Shown here: one piece after another, positions 35,100 through 43,983 of the stretch | Numbering within the stretch: the stretch's first letter is position 1 | Layout: each line of letters opens with the position of its first letter | Translations under genes and position numbers: made by a program | The notes under the pieces: generated by a model | Database searches by the model: none | Told to the model about the DNA's origin: nothing | The model's input: only the letters and a program-made list of their open reading frames with translations | Source: Bacillus sp. NTK034 | GTDB taxonomy: Bacteria > Bacillota > Bacilli > Bacillales > Cytobacillaceae | DNA length: 64,000 nucleotides | Direction: 5' to 3' | NCBI RefSeq assembly: GCF_017303275.1 | Contig: NZ_JAFKOJ010000001.1 | Coordinates: 1,116,001 to 1,180,000 of the forward strand

Positions 35100-35231
35100 A
35101 TGAGAAAGCCTAGAAAACGCTCCTTTGCAGAATTAGTTTCAGAAAATAAACGCCAGCTGCTTAAAGATCAAGATGCAATGGAAAAAATCGAAGAACGCCT
35201 CGAGCTTAAACGACTTAACAAGGCCGAATAG
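35100..35231 (+). CDS. FbpB-like small basic protein
   Basis: A 43-residue basic protein, MRKPRKRSFAELVSENKRQL then LKDQDAMEKIEERLELKRLN, resembling the Fur-regulated basic protein FbpB of B. subtilis, which helps the small RNA FsrA spare iron. The start has an AAGGAAGGTG site. A degenerate Fur-box-like sequence (AGATAATGACTGTTA at 35056-35070, 11 of 15 matches) lies upstream and may or may not be real. It is inserted between yneN and sspN relative to B. subtilis. Confidence 0.7.
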   Translation: MRKPRKRSFAELVSENKRQLLKDQDAMEKIEERLELKRLNKAE

Positions 35232-35293
35232 AATTACTTGCCATTCATGAAACCCTCTGAATTTGACCATACTTAAAATGAGGAGGGATATCC

Positions 35294-35437
35294 ATGAGTA
35301 ATCAAAAAAGACACCCTAATCATTTTGCCCCGAACCATATTGGTACACAATCACGCGGATTTGGCGGCAACAAAGGCAAGAAAATGCAGGACAAATCCGG
35401 GCAGCATGCTCAAGTGATTCAAACTAAAGGCGAATAA
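35294..35437 (+). CDS. sspN: Small acid-soluble spore protein N
   Basis: A 47-residue protein, [20 protein letters not shown] then [20 protein letters not shown] and VIQTKGE. The KGxKMxDxSGQ and QTKGE blocks are those of SspN. GGAGGGATATCC precedes the ATG. SspN is a minor forespore protein and in B. subtilis is cotranscribed with tlp; here a terminator-like hairpin lies between them. Confidence 0.92.
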   Translation: MSNQKRHPNHFAPNHIGTQSRGFGGNKGKKMQDKSGQHAQVIQTKGE

Positions 35438-35445
35438 CTGTAATT

Positions 35446-35476
35446 AACCTGCTGTTTCATTTACGGCAGGTTTTTT
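35446..35476 (+). terminator. Terminator between sspN and tlp
   Basis: AACCTGC (35446-35452) pairs with GCAGGTT (35466-35472), followed by T residues. Confidence 0.8.
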
Positions 35477-35591
35477 GTTTCAAAAGTCAGGCATACTTTC
35501 AGGCAAGCTGCCCACACATTTCCGCCAATATTTTTCTTGTTCTTTCACAAACTAATTTTGTACCAACACCTAAAAAAGGGAGGAACAAACC

Positions 35592-35843
35592 ATGGCACAT
35601 AACAGACCAAATCCAGATGACCGCAGCGATAACGTTGAAAAGCTTCAGTCCATGATCGTTCATACGATCGAGAATATGGACGAAGCTGAAGAATCAATGA
35701 AGTATGCAAATGCAGAGGACCTAGCCAGGATTGAAGCAAAAAATGAACGCCGCAGGGAAAGCCTTGCTTCATTCCGTTCTGAAATAAAGGACGAGTATCA
35801 GGCACAGCAGAACGGCAATACCAGCGAGAAAAATAATTATTAA
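35592..35843 (+). CDS. tlp: Small acid-soluble spore protein Tlp
   Basis: An 83-residue helical protein with the Tlp core NPDDRSDNVEKLQSMIVHTI and IEAKNERRRESLASFRSEIK. Despite the name thioredoxin-like it has no CxxC and is a forespore-specific small spore protein. GGGAGGAAC precedes the ATG. Position and neighbours are as in B. subtilis. Confidence 0.93.
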   Translation: MAHNRPNPDDRSDNVEKLQSMIVHTIENMDEAEESMKYANAEDLARIEAKNERRRESLASFRSEIKDEYQAQQNGNTSEKNNY

Positions 35844-35852
35844 CAACCAAAA

Positions 35853-35883
35853 AAGACCTAATCCAGTGTGATTAGGTCTTTTC
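35853..35883 (+). terminator. Terminator of tlp
   Basis: Perfect 11-bp stem AAGACCTAATC (35853-35863) with GATTAGGTCTT (35870-35880), then TTTCC. Confidence 0.88.
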
Positions 35884-35980
35884 CTATTGAAAGATCATGA
35901 TAAGGAGCTCATTCTTTATAGATCATTACAGAAATATGGTAAGATAAGTTGTGGAAACTAAGAAGAAGAAGTGATAATCG

Positions 35981-38293
35981 ATGACACAACAGAAAAGACA
36001 GGCAAAACCGGCGGAGGGCCAGGTTTATCATTGGAAAAATGAGCTTGATCAGTACGGATACATACAAAATGAAGCAGAATTGCTAAATGTTATTAAAAAT
36101 ATCAATGAAAAAGCAGATCCCCGGCTTCTTTCGGAATTACTGACCATCGCTGCTATATCCAGGTTAAGCAAGTATACCGATGATACTCTTGCCAGTGCGT
36201 GGCTTCAGAAGGCTGTTGAACTGGACACAGGCAATAGTTTGGCGGCTGCCCAATTAGGAAAATCCGAGTGGAAAAATAAAAGCAATCTTCTTGAAACGCT
36301 GACTTTCCCGCCGATTCGGGAAACCGATAACAGGGCAGCAAAAAAGAAGACAGCTGAGCAATTCATAGAAATTTGCAGAAGCTTTATCAACAAATCAGAT
36401 GATGAGTTGGAAGATCTGCAAAAAAAGCAGCATGCCTATGAGGATGTGGAATACCGGAAGCTGACTGAAATACTTGAAAAAGCTATTGAAGAAACAGCTT
36501 TTCTTTTAAAAGCTGCTGAAGAATATGAGCAATCTATATCCGGTGTTTTCCATACTTCAACCTATTACACCGATATGAAAAAGCACTTGAATGCCATCAA
36601 CAGACTTAAAAATGAATGGAAAGAGATATTTGAATCGGAGGATGAAGAGTCTGATTTACCAAAAGACCCTCTGGTTGAACTCAATGAAATGGTTGGCCTG
36701 CACTCGGTCAAAAACAGAGTACATGACTTTTACCGTTTTTTAAAATATCAAAATGAACGCAAGTCACTTGGTTTTCAAACGAAAGATGAACTCAGCCTTA
36801 ATATGATTCTTACTGGCAATCCAGGTACAGGCAAAACAACTATCGCCCGGCTTTTGGCAAAGATTTATCATAGCCTGGGTGTATTGCCGCGGGAAGAAGT
36901 AATAGAAGCAGATCGGTCACAGCTGGTTGGGGGATTTGTCGGTCAAACGGAGGAAAATGTCAGGGCGGCCGTGGAAAAGGCTATCGGTGGAGTGCTGTTC
37001 ATTGATGAGGCGTACAGCTTAAAGCGTGAGGGACAGACCGGCAGTGACTATGGACAAACAGCCATTGATACTCTCGTATCACTGATGACCGGTACGGAAT
37101 ATGGAGGAAAGTTTGCGGTTATCATGGCCGGTTATCCAGAAGAGATGAGACAATTTCTGGACAGTAATCCTGGCCTTCGCAGCCGTTTCCCAGAGTCGAA
37201 TTTTATTGCGCTGCCTGATTATTCTAATGAGGAGCTTCTCCAGATTGCAGAAAAGCTGTCTGCGGATAATGATTATGTCCTGACGGAAGGGGCAAAGCAG
37301 GAACTTGGAAAGCGAATTGAAAAAGAGCGGGTTGATGATACGTTCGGAAATGCCCGGACTGTCAGAAACATTGTTCTAGATGCTATTTTTAGAAAAGGCT
37401 CACAAGCTGAAAAGAACGAAAACATCATGGCATATACACTCTTGGAAAAAGAAGATTTTGAAAGTGAAGAAGAAGAAAAGCTAATGGATCCACAAGAGCA
37501 GCTTGCCCAATTAATCGGACTTGAAACAGTTAAAATAGAAGTTCATAACTTAGTGTCATTTGTTAAGATGCAGCAGCTGCGCCGTGAAAAAGGGCTGCCT
37601 GTTGTCCCTATCCAGCTGCATTCAGTATTTACCGGGAATCCGGGGACAGGGAAAACAACTGTAGCAAAGATTTATGCAGAATTGCTGAAGGAATGCGGAT
37701 TTCTGAAACGCGGACATTTGATGGTTGCGAGCCGTGCTGATTTTGTAGCTGGCTATGTAGGCCAAACCGCCATCAAAACAAAGAAAAAGATAAGAGAAGC
37801 GTTAGGCGGGGTCCTTTTCATCGATGAGGCCTATTCACTTCTTTCCCAGACATCAGGAGATTTCGGAAAAGAAGTCATCGATACATTAGTGGATGAAATG
37901 ACAAAACATAATGAAAATCTTGTCGTTGTTTTAGCGGGTTACCCAAATGAAATGGAAAAACTAATGTCAAGTAATCCGGGGCTAAAGTCCCGCTTTAAAA
38001 AGTTCTTTCATTTTAAGGATTATTCAACGGCAGAGCTATTGGAAATTATTATATCGTATGCTGGACAATATGAATATACGCTTACGGAAGAAGCAGGGGA
38101 CTACCTTAACCGCACTTTAGCAAAGATCGAAATAAATGGGAATGGACGCTTTGCCGCCAACCTGGCAGATGAGGCTATTCAGGCACAGGCAATGAGAATC
38201 GTATCAGCAATTGATGAGGATATAGAACAGGTTAGCATTTTGGAAAAAGAAGATTTTGAAATCGCCTTAAAAAAGATCAGCAAAGGGGAATAA
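35981..38293 (+). CDS. Double AAA+ ATPase, CbxX/SpoVK type
   Basis: A 770-residue protein with a helical N-terminal region (about 1-225, TPR-like or coiled) and two CbbX/CbxX-type AAA+ modules. Walker A GNPGTGKTT occurs near residues 278 and 550, Walker B GGVLFIDEAYSL in both, and the pore-loop-like GGFVGQTEENV / AGYVGQTAIKT in both. Such ATPases remodel protein complexes; the single-module relative SpoVK acts in spore maturation and CbbX activates Rubisco. The stop codon is two bases before yneP. It is absent from this position in B. subtilis. The client is unknown; the tandem modules suggest an asymmetric double ring or a fused heteromer. Confidence 0.85.
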   Translation: MTQQKRQAKPAEGQVYHWKNELDQYGYIQNEAELLNVIKNINEKADPRLLSELLTIAAISRLSKYTDDTLASAWLQKAVELDTGNSLAAAQLGKSEWKNKSNLLETLTFPPIRETDNRAAKKKTAEQFIEICRSFINKSDDELEDLQKKQHAYEDVEYRKLTEILEKAIEETAFLLKAAEEYEQSISGVFHTSTYYTDMKKHLNAINRLKNEWKEIFESEDEESDLPKDPLVELNEMVGLHSVKNRVHDFYRFLKYQNERKSLGFQTKDELSLNMILTGNPGTGKTTIARLLAKIYHSLGVLPREEVIEADRSQLVGGFVGQTEENVRAAVEKAIGGVLFIDEAYSLKREGQTGSDYGQTAIDTLVSLMTGTEYGGKFAVIMAGYPEEMRQFLDSNPGLRSRFPESNFIALPDYSNEELLQIAEKLSADNDYVLTEGAKQELGKRIEKERVDDTFGNARTVRNIVLDAIFRKGSQAEKNENIMAYTLLEKEDFESEEEEKLMDPQEQLAQLIGLETVKIEVHNLVSFVKMQQLRREKGLPVVPIQLHSVFTGNPGTGKTTVAKIYAELLKECGFLKRGHLMVASRADFVAGYVGQTAIKTKKKIREALGGVLFIDEAYSLLSQTSGDFGKEVIDTLVDEMTKHNENLVVVLAGYPNEMEKLMSSNPGLKSRFKKFFHFKDYSTAELLEIIISYAGQYEYTLTEEAGDYLNRTLAKIEINGNGRFAANLADEAIQAQAMRIVSAIDEDIEQVSILEKEDFEIALKKISKGE

Positions 38294-38295
38294 GT

Positions 38296-38733
38296 ATGCT
38301 CATTTCAACAAAAGAAATAGAAGTAAGATATGCAGAAACAGATCAAATGGGAGTCGTGTATCACGCCAATTATCTGGTATGGATGGAGCTTGGCCGGACA
38401 CAGATCATAAAAGATCTGGGGTTCAGCTATGCTGAAATGGAGAAGGATGGCATCATTTCGCCTGTTCTGGATATCCTGGCTTCCTACAAAAAACCACTGC
38501 GCTATGGTCAAACTGCGACGATAAAAACCTGGATTGAAGAGTATGACGGATTCCGCGTCAGCTATGGATATGAGATTTACAATGATGAAGGAGATCTTGC
38601 TGTAACAGGCTTGTCCAAGCATGTTTGCGTCAAAAAGGATAATTTCCGGCCGATCTCAATTAAAAAGAAATATCCTGATTGGCATGAAGCATATGAAGAA
38701 GCTAAAAAACAGCCGGAGAGTGCTGTCAGATAA
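38296..38733 (+). CDS. yneP: Acyl-CoA thioesterase, YbgC/4HBT type
   Basis: A 145-residue hotdog protein. The block VRYAETDQMGVVYHANYLVWMELGRT contains the catalytic Asp of 4-hydroxybenzoyl-CoA thioesterase-like enzymes. It hydrolyses acyl-CoA esters, substrate unknown. It begins two bases after the AAA+ gene, whose end carries its AAAGGGGA ribosome site, and its place before yneQ matches B. subtilis YneP. Confidence 0.87.
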   Translation: MLISTKEIEVRYAETDQMGVVYHANYLVWMELGRTQIIKDLGFSYAEMEKDGIISPVLDILASYKKPLRYGQTATIKTWIEEYDGFRVSYGYEIYNDEGDLAVTGLSKHVCVKKDNFRPISIKKKYPDWHEAYEEAKKQPESAVR

Positions 38734-38766
38734 TTTTGCTTACTGCTCAAAGAATGGAGAAAATAT

Positions 38767-39066
38767 ATGGCATTCGGTCTTCGCAGAAAAGATCTTCAAG
38801 AATGGAAGATGAAAATAGATCGTGGAGAAATTGCTTTTTTAACCCATTATTGGATAGATGATCGCTTCCCAGGCTGTAAAACGGTCACAAAGGTCGGGTG
38901 TTCGGATCTGAAGAAGTTGATAGAATGGGGAGAAACACATGGCCTGAAGGCTGAGTGGATTGATTATCGGGATGATGGGTACTCGCATTATGACTTGATT
39001 GGTGACAGGCAGAAAGAAATACTTGAAAAGGAGAAGCTCTGGGAGCAGCTGGAACGGCTGCTGTAA
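38767..39066 (+). CDS. yneQ: YneQ-like conserved hypothetical protein
   Basis: A 99-residue acidic-basic mixed soluble protein (AFGLRRKDLQEWKMKIDRGE, IAFLTHYWIDDRFPGCKTVT, CSDLKKLIEWGETHGL). It fits YneQ by position and general character. No known catalytic motif; function unknown. The ATG has an AATGGAGAAAAT site. Confidence 0.75.
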   Translation: MAFGLRRKDLQEWKMKIDRGEIAFLTHYWIDDRFPGCKTVTKVGCSDLKKLIEWGETHGLKAEWIDYRDDGYSHYDLIGDRQKEILEKEKLWEQLERLL

Positions 39067-39085
39067 GAAAAGCGGAAGGCGCCCT
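39066..39085 (+). repeat. AAAGCGGAAG-type intergenic repeat, short copy
   Basis: GAAAAGCGGAAGGCGCCCTT follows the yneQ stop codon and shares its core with the element at 30502-30557, on the opposite strand. It seems truncated or diverged. Confidence 0.5.
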
Positions 39086-39135
39086 TGAGCTAGACCGTTA
39101 TCTATCTTCGGAGTTTATTATTATCTTTTATAGAA

Positions 39136-39164
39136 AAAAGAAGCAGGCCGGATCTGCTTCTTTT
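39136..39164. terminator. Bidirectional terminator between yneQ and yneR
   Basis: AAAAGAAGCAG (39136-39146) pairs with CTGCTTCTTTT (39154-39164) around a seven-base loop. Confidence 0.88.
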
Positions 39165-39456
39165 ACCCATTGTTATATTTGAATTCAGGTTCCCGTGCTT
39201 TCTCATTAAATGTTACGAATAAATCATGATTATCAAAGTACCATAAGTCCTTTTCTTCAATAAAGTAAGTAATTCCGTTTTTTTCAGTCTGCACTCCTGC
39301 GTTATGCGGGTGTTCATTAGAGACTCCTAATGAAAAACCTTGCTGGACAGTACTGCAGCCGCCATATCTTGCAAAAAAGCGGACGAAGTCACCATTATTC
39401 AAGAGCATTTCCTCCTGATACCATTGGGCAGCCTGATCTTCAATATGTATGTTCAT
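39163..39456 (-). CDS. yneR: HesB/YneR family protein
   Basis: A 97-residue protein of the A-type iron-sulfur carrier fold but of the YneR branch, with only one cysteine (RYGGCST) instead of the three of IscA, so cluster transfer is doubtful. The start at 39456 has a perfect AGGAGGAGG site eight bases upstream; longer in-frame starts have none. Position matches B. subtilis YneR. The function of this branch is unknown. Confidence 0.82.
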   Translation of the reverse strand: MNIHIEDQAAQWYQEEMLLNNGDFVRFFARYGGCSTVQQGFSLGVSNEHPHNAGVQTEKNGITYFIEEKDLWYFDNHDLFVTFNEKAREPEFKYNNG

Positions 39457-39565
39457 TTGAAATTCCTCCTCCTGGGTGATAGTCATATTATAGGCTAGTT
39501 TTTCCCTGTGCGCGAATAAAATGTCTGTTCCAATACCTTTAATGATGGATTGAATCAATATTTAT

Positions 39566-40378
39566 TCATCCTGGGAATGGGATTAAACCGCTTAAAATCA
39601 TAAATACGTTCATGGCCATGTGCCATATGGCAGCAGGGAAAATACTTCTGGACCTAACAGTAATAGCCGCATAGAATATTCCCCCAGCAGCAAACAGCAG
39701 ACATAGGCCAATAGAGTAGCCAAGCATGATATGAGAAAATCCAAACGCCAGCCCAGAAATAAGAACAGCTGCCTTATCGCCTGAAAGCTCCGACATTCTA
39801 GATAAGATGATTCCTCTCCATAAAAGCTCTTCCATTATTCCATTAATGATGGAGAAGCCAATCAGGAATATGATAAAGTCCCTGGTAAAGGAGTTTTCAG
39901 CAGTAAAAATTGAATAGGCAAATGAAGCAAAATTAATCATGATGGCAATCACAAGAAAATGTTTTATTTTTAATGAATGGAAGCCGCTCCATATGAATGG
40001 GAAATATATTTGGGAATTCCAATCCGGTTTGCGCAATAAGGGGATGGCAGTTTTATTAAATTTTATAGAAATATAGACAAGCAGAAGAATAGGAATTAAC
40101 AGAAGAACCCGATTGAATATCATTAAGATATAGTGTTGAAATGGCAGTGCATCAAGCATTTTATCGCCATAAAGAAACAGTAGACTGCCTGTTAAGTACC
40201 CTGCAATGATCCAGGCAAACACACGCTCCAGCTTTGAAGTGAATAGTAAAAAAAGGATAAGTCCAAAGGAAAGTATAAAAGCGAAAGCAAAAAGTTTGTA
40301 TTGAAAAAGCACTATTGAAGCTGTGAATATACATAATTGCAAATAAGGAAAAGATTTAGTAACATAAGCGGTTTTCAT
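39566..40378 (-). CDS. CPBP-family intramembrane metalloprotease
   Basis: A 270-residue protein with about eight membrane helices. The CPBP (CAAX protease/bacteriocin-processing) motifs are present in the C-terminal half: EELLWRG (EExxxR), FGFSHIM and AIWHMAMN, which provide the Glu and His zinc/active-site residues. The second ATG is used because an AAAGGAG site lies eight bases before it. Bacterial members process or protect against peptides, or serve as scaffolds. No bacteriocin gene is nearby, so the substrate is unknown. Confidence 0.85.
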   Translation of the reverse strand: MKTAYVTKSFPYLQLCIFTASIVLFQYKLFAFAFILSFGLILFLLFTSKLERVFAWIIAGYLTGSLLFLYGDKMLDALPFQHYILMIFNRVLLLIPILLLVYISIKFNKTAIPLLRKPDWNSQIYFPFIWSGFHSLKIKHFLVIAIMINFASFAYSIFTAENSFTRDFIIFLIGFSIINGIMEELLWRGIILSRMSELSGDKAAVLISGLAFGFSHIMLGYSIGLCLLFAAGGIFYAAITVRSRSIFPAAIWHMAMNVFMILSGLIPFPG

Positions 40379-40424
40379 GATCATAGCTCCTTTGCTACAA
40401 TATATTTTACCATTTTTTACATAA

Positions 40425-40448
40425 AAAAAGCGCTAAAAAGCGCTTTTT
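40425..40448 (-). terminator. Terminator of capA-like gene
   Basis: AAAAAGCGC (40425-40433) and GCGCTTTTT (40440-40448) form a stem over the stop codon of the minus-strand gene, with a T run on that strand. Confidence 0.82.
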
Positions 40449-41607
40449 ACTGAACATGATCGAGCATATGTGCCATAATTTCATTGTATTTGGACTCTGC
40501 ATTGGGAAGGCCATAGCCGCCAGCATCCTTCAACGGTACGACCCGATATTTTTCCTGCTGTTTATTGCTTACGTATGTCGGGATGAACCCCGGATTGGAA
40601 AGTTCAATATTGACACCGGTTTGATCAATATACTTCGTTATCTCTACAGTTGCAATACCGCCTATGTCCTTGTAATCATTAATCTGGCCGGATAAAAAAT
40701 TGCCCAGAGAGTATACAACAAGAGATTTCCGTCCGTCTTTCCTGTCAATCCATTCCATTGGCTGCAGTACATGTGGATGGTGTCCAAAAATAATGTCCAC
40801 ACCATCATTTGCAAGGACCTCTGCCAGTTCCTTTTGTTCCTCTGTGGGCTGAAGCTGGTATTCATTTCCCCAATGCATACTCATAACAACTACGTCAGCT
40901 TCATCTTTTGCCCGGTTAATTTCCTCTTTCATTGCTGTTCTATCAATAAGGTTAACGAGATAATCTTTTCCTGCCGGAACGGGCATTCCGTTTGTACCAT
41001 ATGTGTAAGAAAGATAAGCAACTTTAATTCCGTTTTTGTTTAGTATTTTTAAGGTTTGCTGTTCGCCGGGGGTTCTGCTCGTTCCTACATGCGGCAATCC
41101 TATCTGATCTAAATAATCCAGGGATGTTTTCAAACCTTTTTCTCCCTTATCAAGTGAATGGTTATTGGCTGTTGAAACAATGTCAACACCAGCCTCAATG
41201 AGGGCGTCTCCCACTTCCTGAGGGCTGTTGAACATGGGGTAACTGGAAATGCCTATTTCCGGACCTCCCAAAATAGTCTCTTGATTGGCAAGCAGGATGT
41301 CGGGAGTTTTTAATAGCGTTTTTGCATGCTCAAACATCGGCTTGAAATCATAGCCTGTCTTTGTTTTTGCAACATTATATACCCTGTCATGAATCAGTAT
41401 GTCGCCAATTGCTCCCAATGTCGCCTTCTCTATAAGCATTTTATTAACCGCGGTGGTTTCTCTGTTTTCCATATGCAATTGAGCTGGTTTGGCTTCAGCT
41501 GCCTCAGCCTTATTTTCAGTGTGCATTTTAAAGATGAGCAGGCCCGAGCAAATTAAAAATGTGGTAAAGAAAAATGCGGATAGCAGGAAGGCTTTGGTGA
41601 ATTTCAT
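40447..41607 (-). CDS. CapA-family protein (poly-gamma-glutamate synthesis type)
   Basis: A 386-residue protein with an N-terminal membrane anchor (FLLSAFFFTTFLICSGLLI, residues 6-24) and an extracellular metallophosphatase-like PGA_cap domain: GDILIHDRVYNVAKTKTGYD, LANQETILGG, STANNHSLDKGEKGL, MHWGNEYQLQPTEEQK and FGHHPHVLQPMEW. The start is the ATG with AAGGGGAT. CapA takes part in capsule polyglutamate export, but stand-alone members are common and no capB/capC is here, so the role is open. Confidence 0.82.
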   Translation of the reverse strand: MKFTKAFLLSAFFFTTFLICSGLLIFKMHTENKAEAAEAKPAQLHMENRETTAVNKMLIEKATLGAIGDILIHDRVYNVAKTKTGYDFKPMFEHAKTLLKTPDILLANQETILGGPEIGISSYPMFNSPQEVGDALIEAGVDIVSTANNHSLDKGEKGLKTSLDYLDQIGLPHVGTSRTPGEQQTLKILNKNGIKVAYLSYTYGTNGMPVPAGKDYLVNLIDRTAMKEEINRAKDEADVVVMSMHWGNEYQLQPTEEQKELAEVLANDGVDIIFGHHPHVLQPMEWIDRKDGRKSLVVYSLGNFLSGQINDYKDIGGIATVEITKYIDQTGVNIELSNPGFIPTYVSNKQQEKYRVVPLKDAGGYGLPNAESKYNEIMAHMLDHVQ

Positions 41608-41735
41608 AAAAATTATCCCCTTAATATAAAGCATCAGATATATTAATAGTCTAATTTTAATATGAATTTTTACATTTTTCATCTTTTTTTTTCTATTTTG
41701 CAAATTCCATTATTTGATATATTGAGATAAATGCC

Positions 41736-42476
41736 TCAGCTCAAGATTGCAGGGAGTTCAATTTCAAAAATGGTGCCATGCGAATATTTGGAATGGACTT
41801 TAATTTTGCCATCATGTTCTTCTATTATCTTCCGGCATATTGATAAACCGATTCCAGTTCCTTTTTCTTTTGTTGTATAAAATGGCACAAATAATTGGTT
41901 TATGGTTTCTTCTGTCATTCCAGGTCCATTATCCTCAATAATGATTTGCGTTTTCTGGTTAATTGTTTTGACAATAAGACATACCTTACTTTCCGTTGCA
42001 TGAGCTTCTTCACATGCTTCAAGGGCATTTTTAATAATGTTAATCAGCACCTGCTTTATCTGCTTCAAATCACCATAGAAGAGGGGGTTTCTGGAGCTAA
42101 GGCTTACTGTAAGGTGTATATTTCTAATGTTAGCCTCGTTTTCAAATAAGATATTCATTTCCTGAATCAATTTGTTTATATCAATTTCCGTTTTTTTGTT
42201 TTGAGCAGGTTTGGATGCATTTAAAAATTCATAAATCATATCATTTGCCCGATTTATCTCTTCTATGGCAATTTCTGCATACTGTTCTTTGCCGATCTCA
42301 ATTAAATAAGGCTTCAAGAGCTGAATAAATCCTTTTACTGTTGTAAGCGGATTTCTAATTTCATGTGCAATACCCGCAGCAAGTTGTCCAATATCTGCCG
42401 AGTAATCAGATGTCATTTCGGTTTCTTTAATTTCTTCCGCTGCTTTTTTTAGGTAATTCTCTTTTTCCTTTTCCAT
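41736..42476 (-). CDS. Soluble orphan histidine kinase (sporulation-kinase type)
   Basis: A 246-residue kinase without membrane or PAS domains: the H-box is LAAGIAHEIRNPLTTVKGFIQLLKP, followed by N (INIIKNALEAC), G1 (IEDNGPGMT), F and G2 (GTGIGLSICRKIIEEH) boxes, all intact. The H-box resembles KinA-E kinases that feed the Spo0F phosphorelay. No response regulator is adjacent. The second ATG is preferred, since AAGG touches the first one. The signal, if any, must be sensed by a partner protein or by the short N-terminal helix. Confidence 0.83.
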   Translation of the reverse strand: MEKEKENYLKKAAEEIKETEMTSDYSADIGQLAAGIAHEIRNPLTTVKGFIQLLKPYLIEIGKEQYAEIAIEEINRANDMIYEFLNASKPAQNKKTEIDINKLIQEMNILFENEANIRNIHLTVSLSSRNPLFYGDLKQIKQVLINIIKNALEACEEAHATESKVCLIVKTINQKTQIIIEDNGPGMTEETINQLFVPFYTTKEKGTGIGLSICRKIIEEHDGKIKVHSKYSHGTIFEIELPAILS

Positions 42477-42696
42477 TCCATAATTCATCCTTACTTTAAC
42501 GTTTTTGGCTGAAATTTTTTGCCTAAACTAATGTATGGCGAAAGATAGCAATTTATGTTTTTTTATGTATAAAAATTTGATTGTTATAAAATTTTTTAAT
42601 ATTAAGCTTCTGGGTCTTTGTGATTAGTATAATATCACTTTAACACTTTATTCAAATAAACTATACTGAAATATCTGAAAATAATTCAAATTAAAT

Positions 42697-42724
42697 AAAA
42701 AAAACAGCAGATGAAATCTGCTGC
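42697..42724 (-). terminator. Terminator of plsY
   Basis: On the minus strand CAGCAGAT and ATCTGCTG (42704-42724 region) form a stem followed by eight T residues. Confidence 0.85.
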
Positions 42725-42745
42725 TTTGCGCTGCTGGCTGTTTTT

Positions 42746-43330
42746 TCAGCCAAGCCATTTTATTTTGGGCTCAGTTTTGTCCTTTATTCGTTTAATGTTT
42801 GCTCTATGCCTGTAAATAACAAAGAATCCCAGAATTGATACAACTATAATGAGTGGTATGTCTCCCAGAATAAGTGCGTAAATAATGGAGGCAACTGCTG
42901 CCAGAATAGAGGACAAGGACACGTACTTTGTTATGTAAAGGCTTAGAAAGAAAACACCCAATATGATAAGAAACATTAGGGGTACATAGGCTAACAGCAC
43001 TCCCCCAGATGTGGCAACTGCTTTACCGCCGCGAAAGCCGGCAAACAGCGGATACATGTGCCCTATAACTGCAAAAACACCTGCTGCAAGATGATGCATG
43101 TCCGAACCAAAGAATAAGGGGAGGGCTGCAGCAAGGGTGCCTTTTAAGATATCAGCTATGGTTACAATCATGCCTGCTTTAACCCCAAGGGTCCGGAATG
43201 TATTGGTACCGCCTAAATTTCCGCTGCCATGCTCCCGGATATCCACTCCATAAAAAACTTTCCCGACAATTAAACCAGAAGGAATGGAGCCAAGTAAGTA
43301 AGCTAAAATAATGATAATTCCATAAATCAT
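42746..43330 (-). CDS. plsY: Acyl-phosphate:glycerol-3-phosphate acyltransferase
   Basis: A 194-residue membrane enzyme with about five helices that acylates glycerol-3-phosphate from acyl-phosphate, the first step of phospholipid synthesis. The three conserved loops are visible: [25 protein letters not shown] and [14 protein letters not shown]. Full length. Its position next to the yne genes matches yneS/plsY of B. subtilis. Confidence 0.95.
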   Translation of the reverse strand: MIYGIIIILAYLLGSIPSGLIVGKVFYGVDIREHGSGNLGGTNTFRTLGVKAGMIVTIADILKGTLAAALPLFFGSDMHHLAAGVFAVIGHMYPLFAGFRGGKAVATSGGVLLAYVPLMFLIILGVFFLSLYITKYVSLSSILAAVASIIYALILGDIPLIIVVSILGFFVIYRHRANIKRIKDKTEPKIKWLG

Positions 43331-43526
43331 AAAAACTCTCCTTCATACTTTCTATGTTAGTATATTGTACCATGTGAGCAAACCTGCATACCATGTACAA
43401 ATAAAAAGTTGTCCAATTTATTTCAGTGAAGCGCCTCAAACTCTCTGCCCGGTGTTTGATATAAATTCCAGCAGGGTAATAGTAGACTGTCACAGCAATC
43501 AAATCCATATAAAGGAGAGATTCAGC

Positions 43527-43850
43527 ATGGAACAGAATATGAATAATGTAAATGGACAAGCCGGCAATGTAGAGGAAAAGCTCAGCAATATGGGAAGCGA
43601 AAAGAAAGATGAAATTCTTTCAAGCTTTGACGGTTTTAAAGAATATTTAAGCGGTAAGGTCTCCCTGGGCCAGAAAATGGGCATGGATGAGGAACAGCTT
43701 GCAAACACAGCTCAAAAGGTAGGCGATTATCTGGCTTCCAAAGAAGATCCAAGAAACCGTGAAGAAAAGCTTCTGCAGGAATTGTGGAATGTAGGGACTG
43801 AAGAAGAAAAGCATAAACTATCTCATATGCTTGTAAAGCTTGTAGGCTAA
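43527..43850 (+). CDS. DUF3243 family protein (YmfJ-like)
   Basis: A 107-residue soluble helical protein. FDGFKEYLSGKVSLGQKMGMDEEQLANTAQKVGDYLASKEDPRNREEKL is the DUF3243 pattern seen in B. subtilis YmfJ. The start at 43527 has an AAAGGAGAG site and gives an N-terminal Asn/Gly-rich tail; the frame extends further upstream but without a ribosome site. Function unknown. Terminator follows. Confidence 0.83.
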   Translation: MEQNMNNVNGQAGNVEEKLSNMGSEKKDEILSSFDGFKEYLSGKVSLGQKMGMDEEQLANTAQKVGDYLASKEDPRNREEKLLQELWNVGTEEEKHKLSHMLVKLVG

Positions 43851-43866
43851 AAAATATATATCATTC

Positions 43867-43896
43867 AAGGCAAAGGCGCAGCCCTTTGCCTTTTAT
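43867..43896 (+). terminator. Terminator of the DUF3243 gene
   Basis: Perfect 10-bp stem AAGGCAAAGG (43867-43876) with CCTTTGCCTT (43883-43892), then T residues. Confidence 0.92.
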
Positions 43897-43951
43897 TTTG
43901 CTTGCAAACGCATAGATGAGTTTACAATAGTCAAAAATGGTCTATATATAG

Positions 43952-43983
43952 TTATCGCAGTCTAATGGGCAGGGGGAGTCCTG
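43952..43983 (+). repeat. Short copy of the structured intergenic repeat
   Basis: TTATCGCAGTCTAATGGGCA repeats the first bases of the element at 27601 with one difference, then diverges and stops at the GTG start of the next gene. It provides the ribosome-site region (GGGGG) of that gene. Confidence 0.5.
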
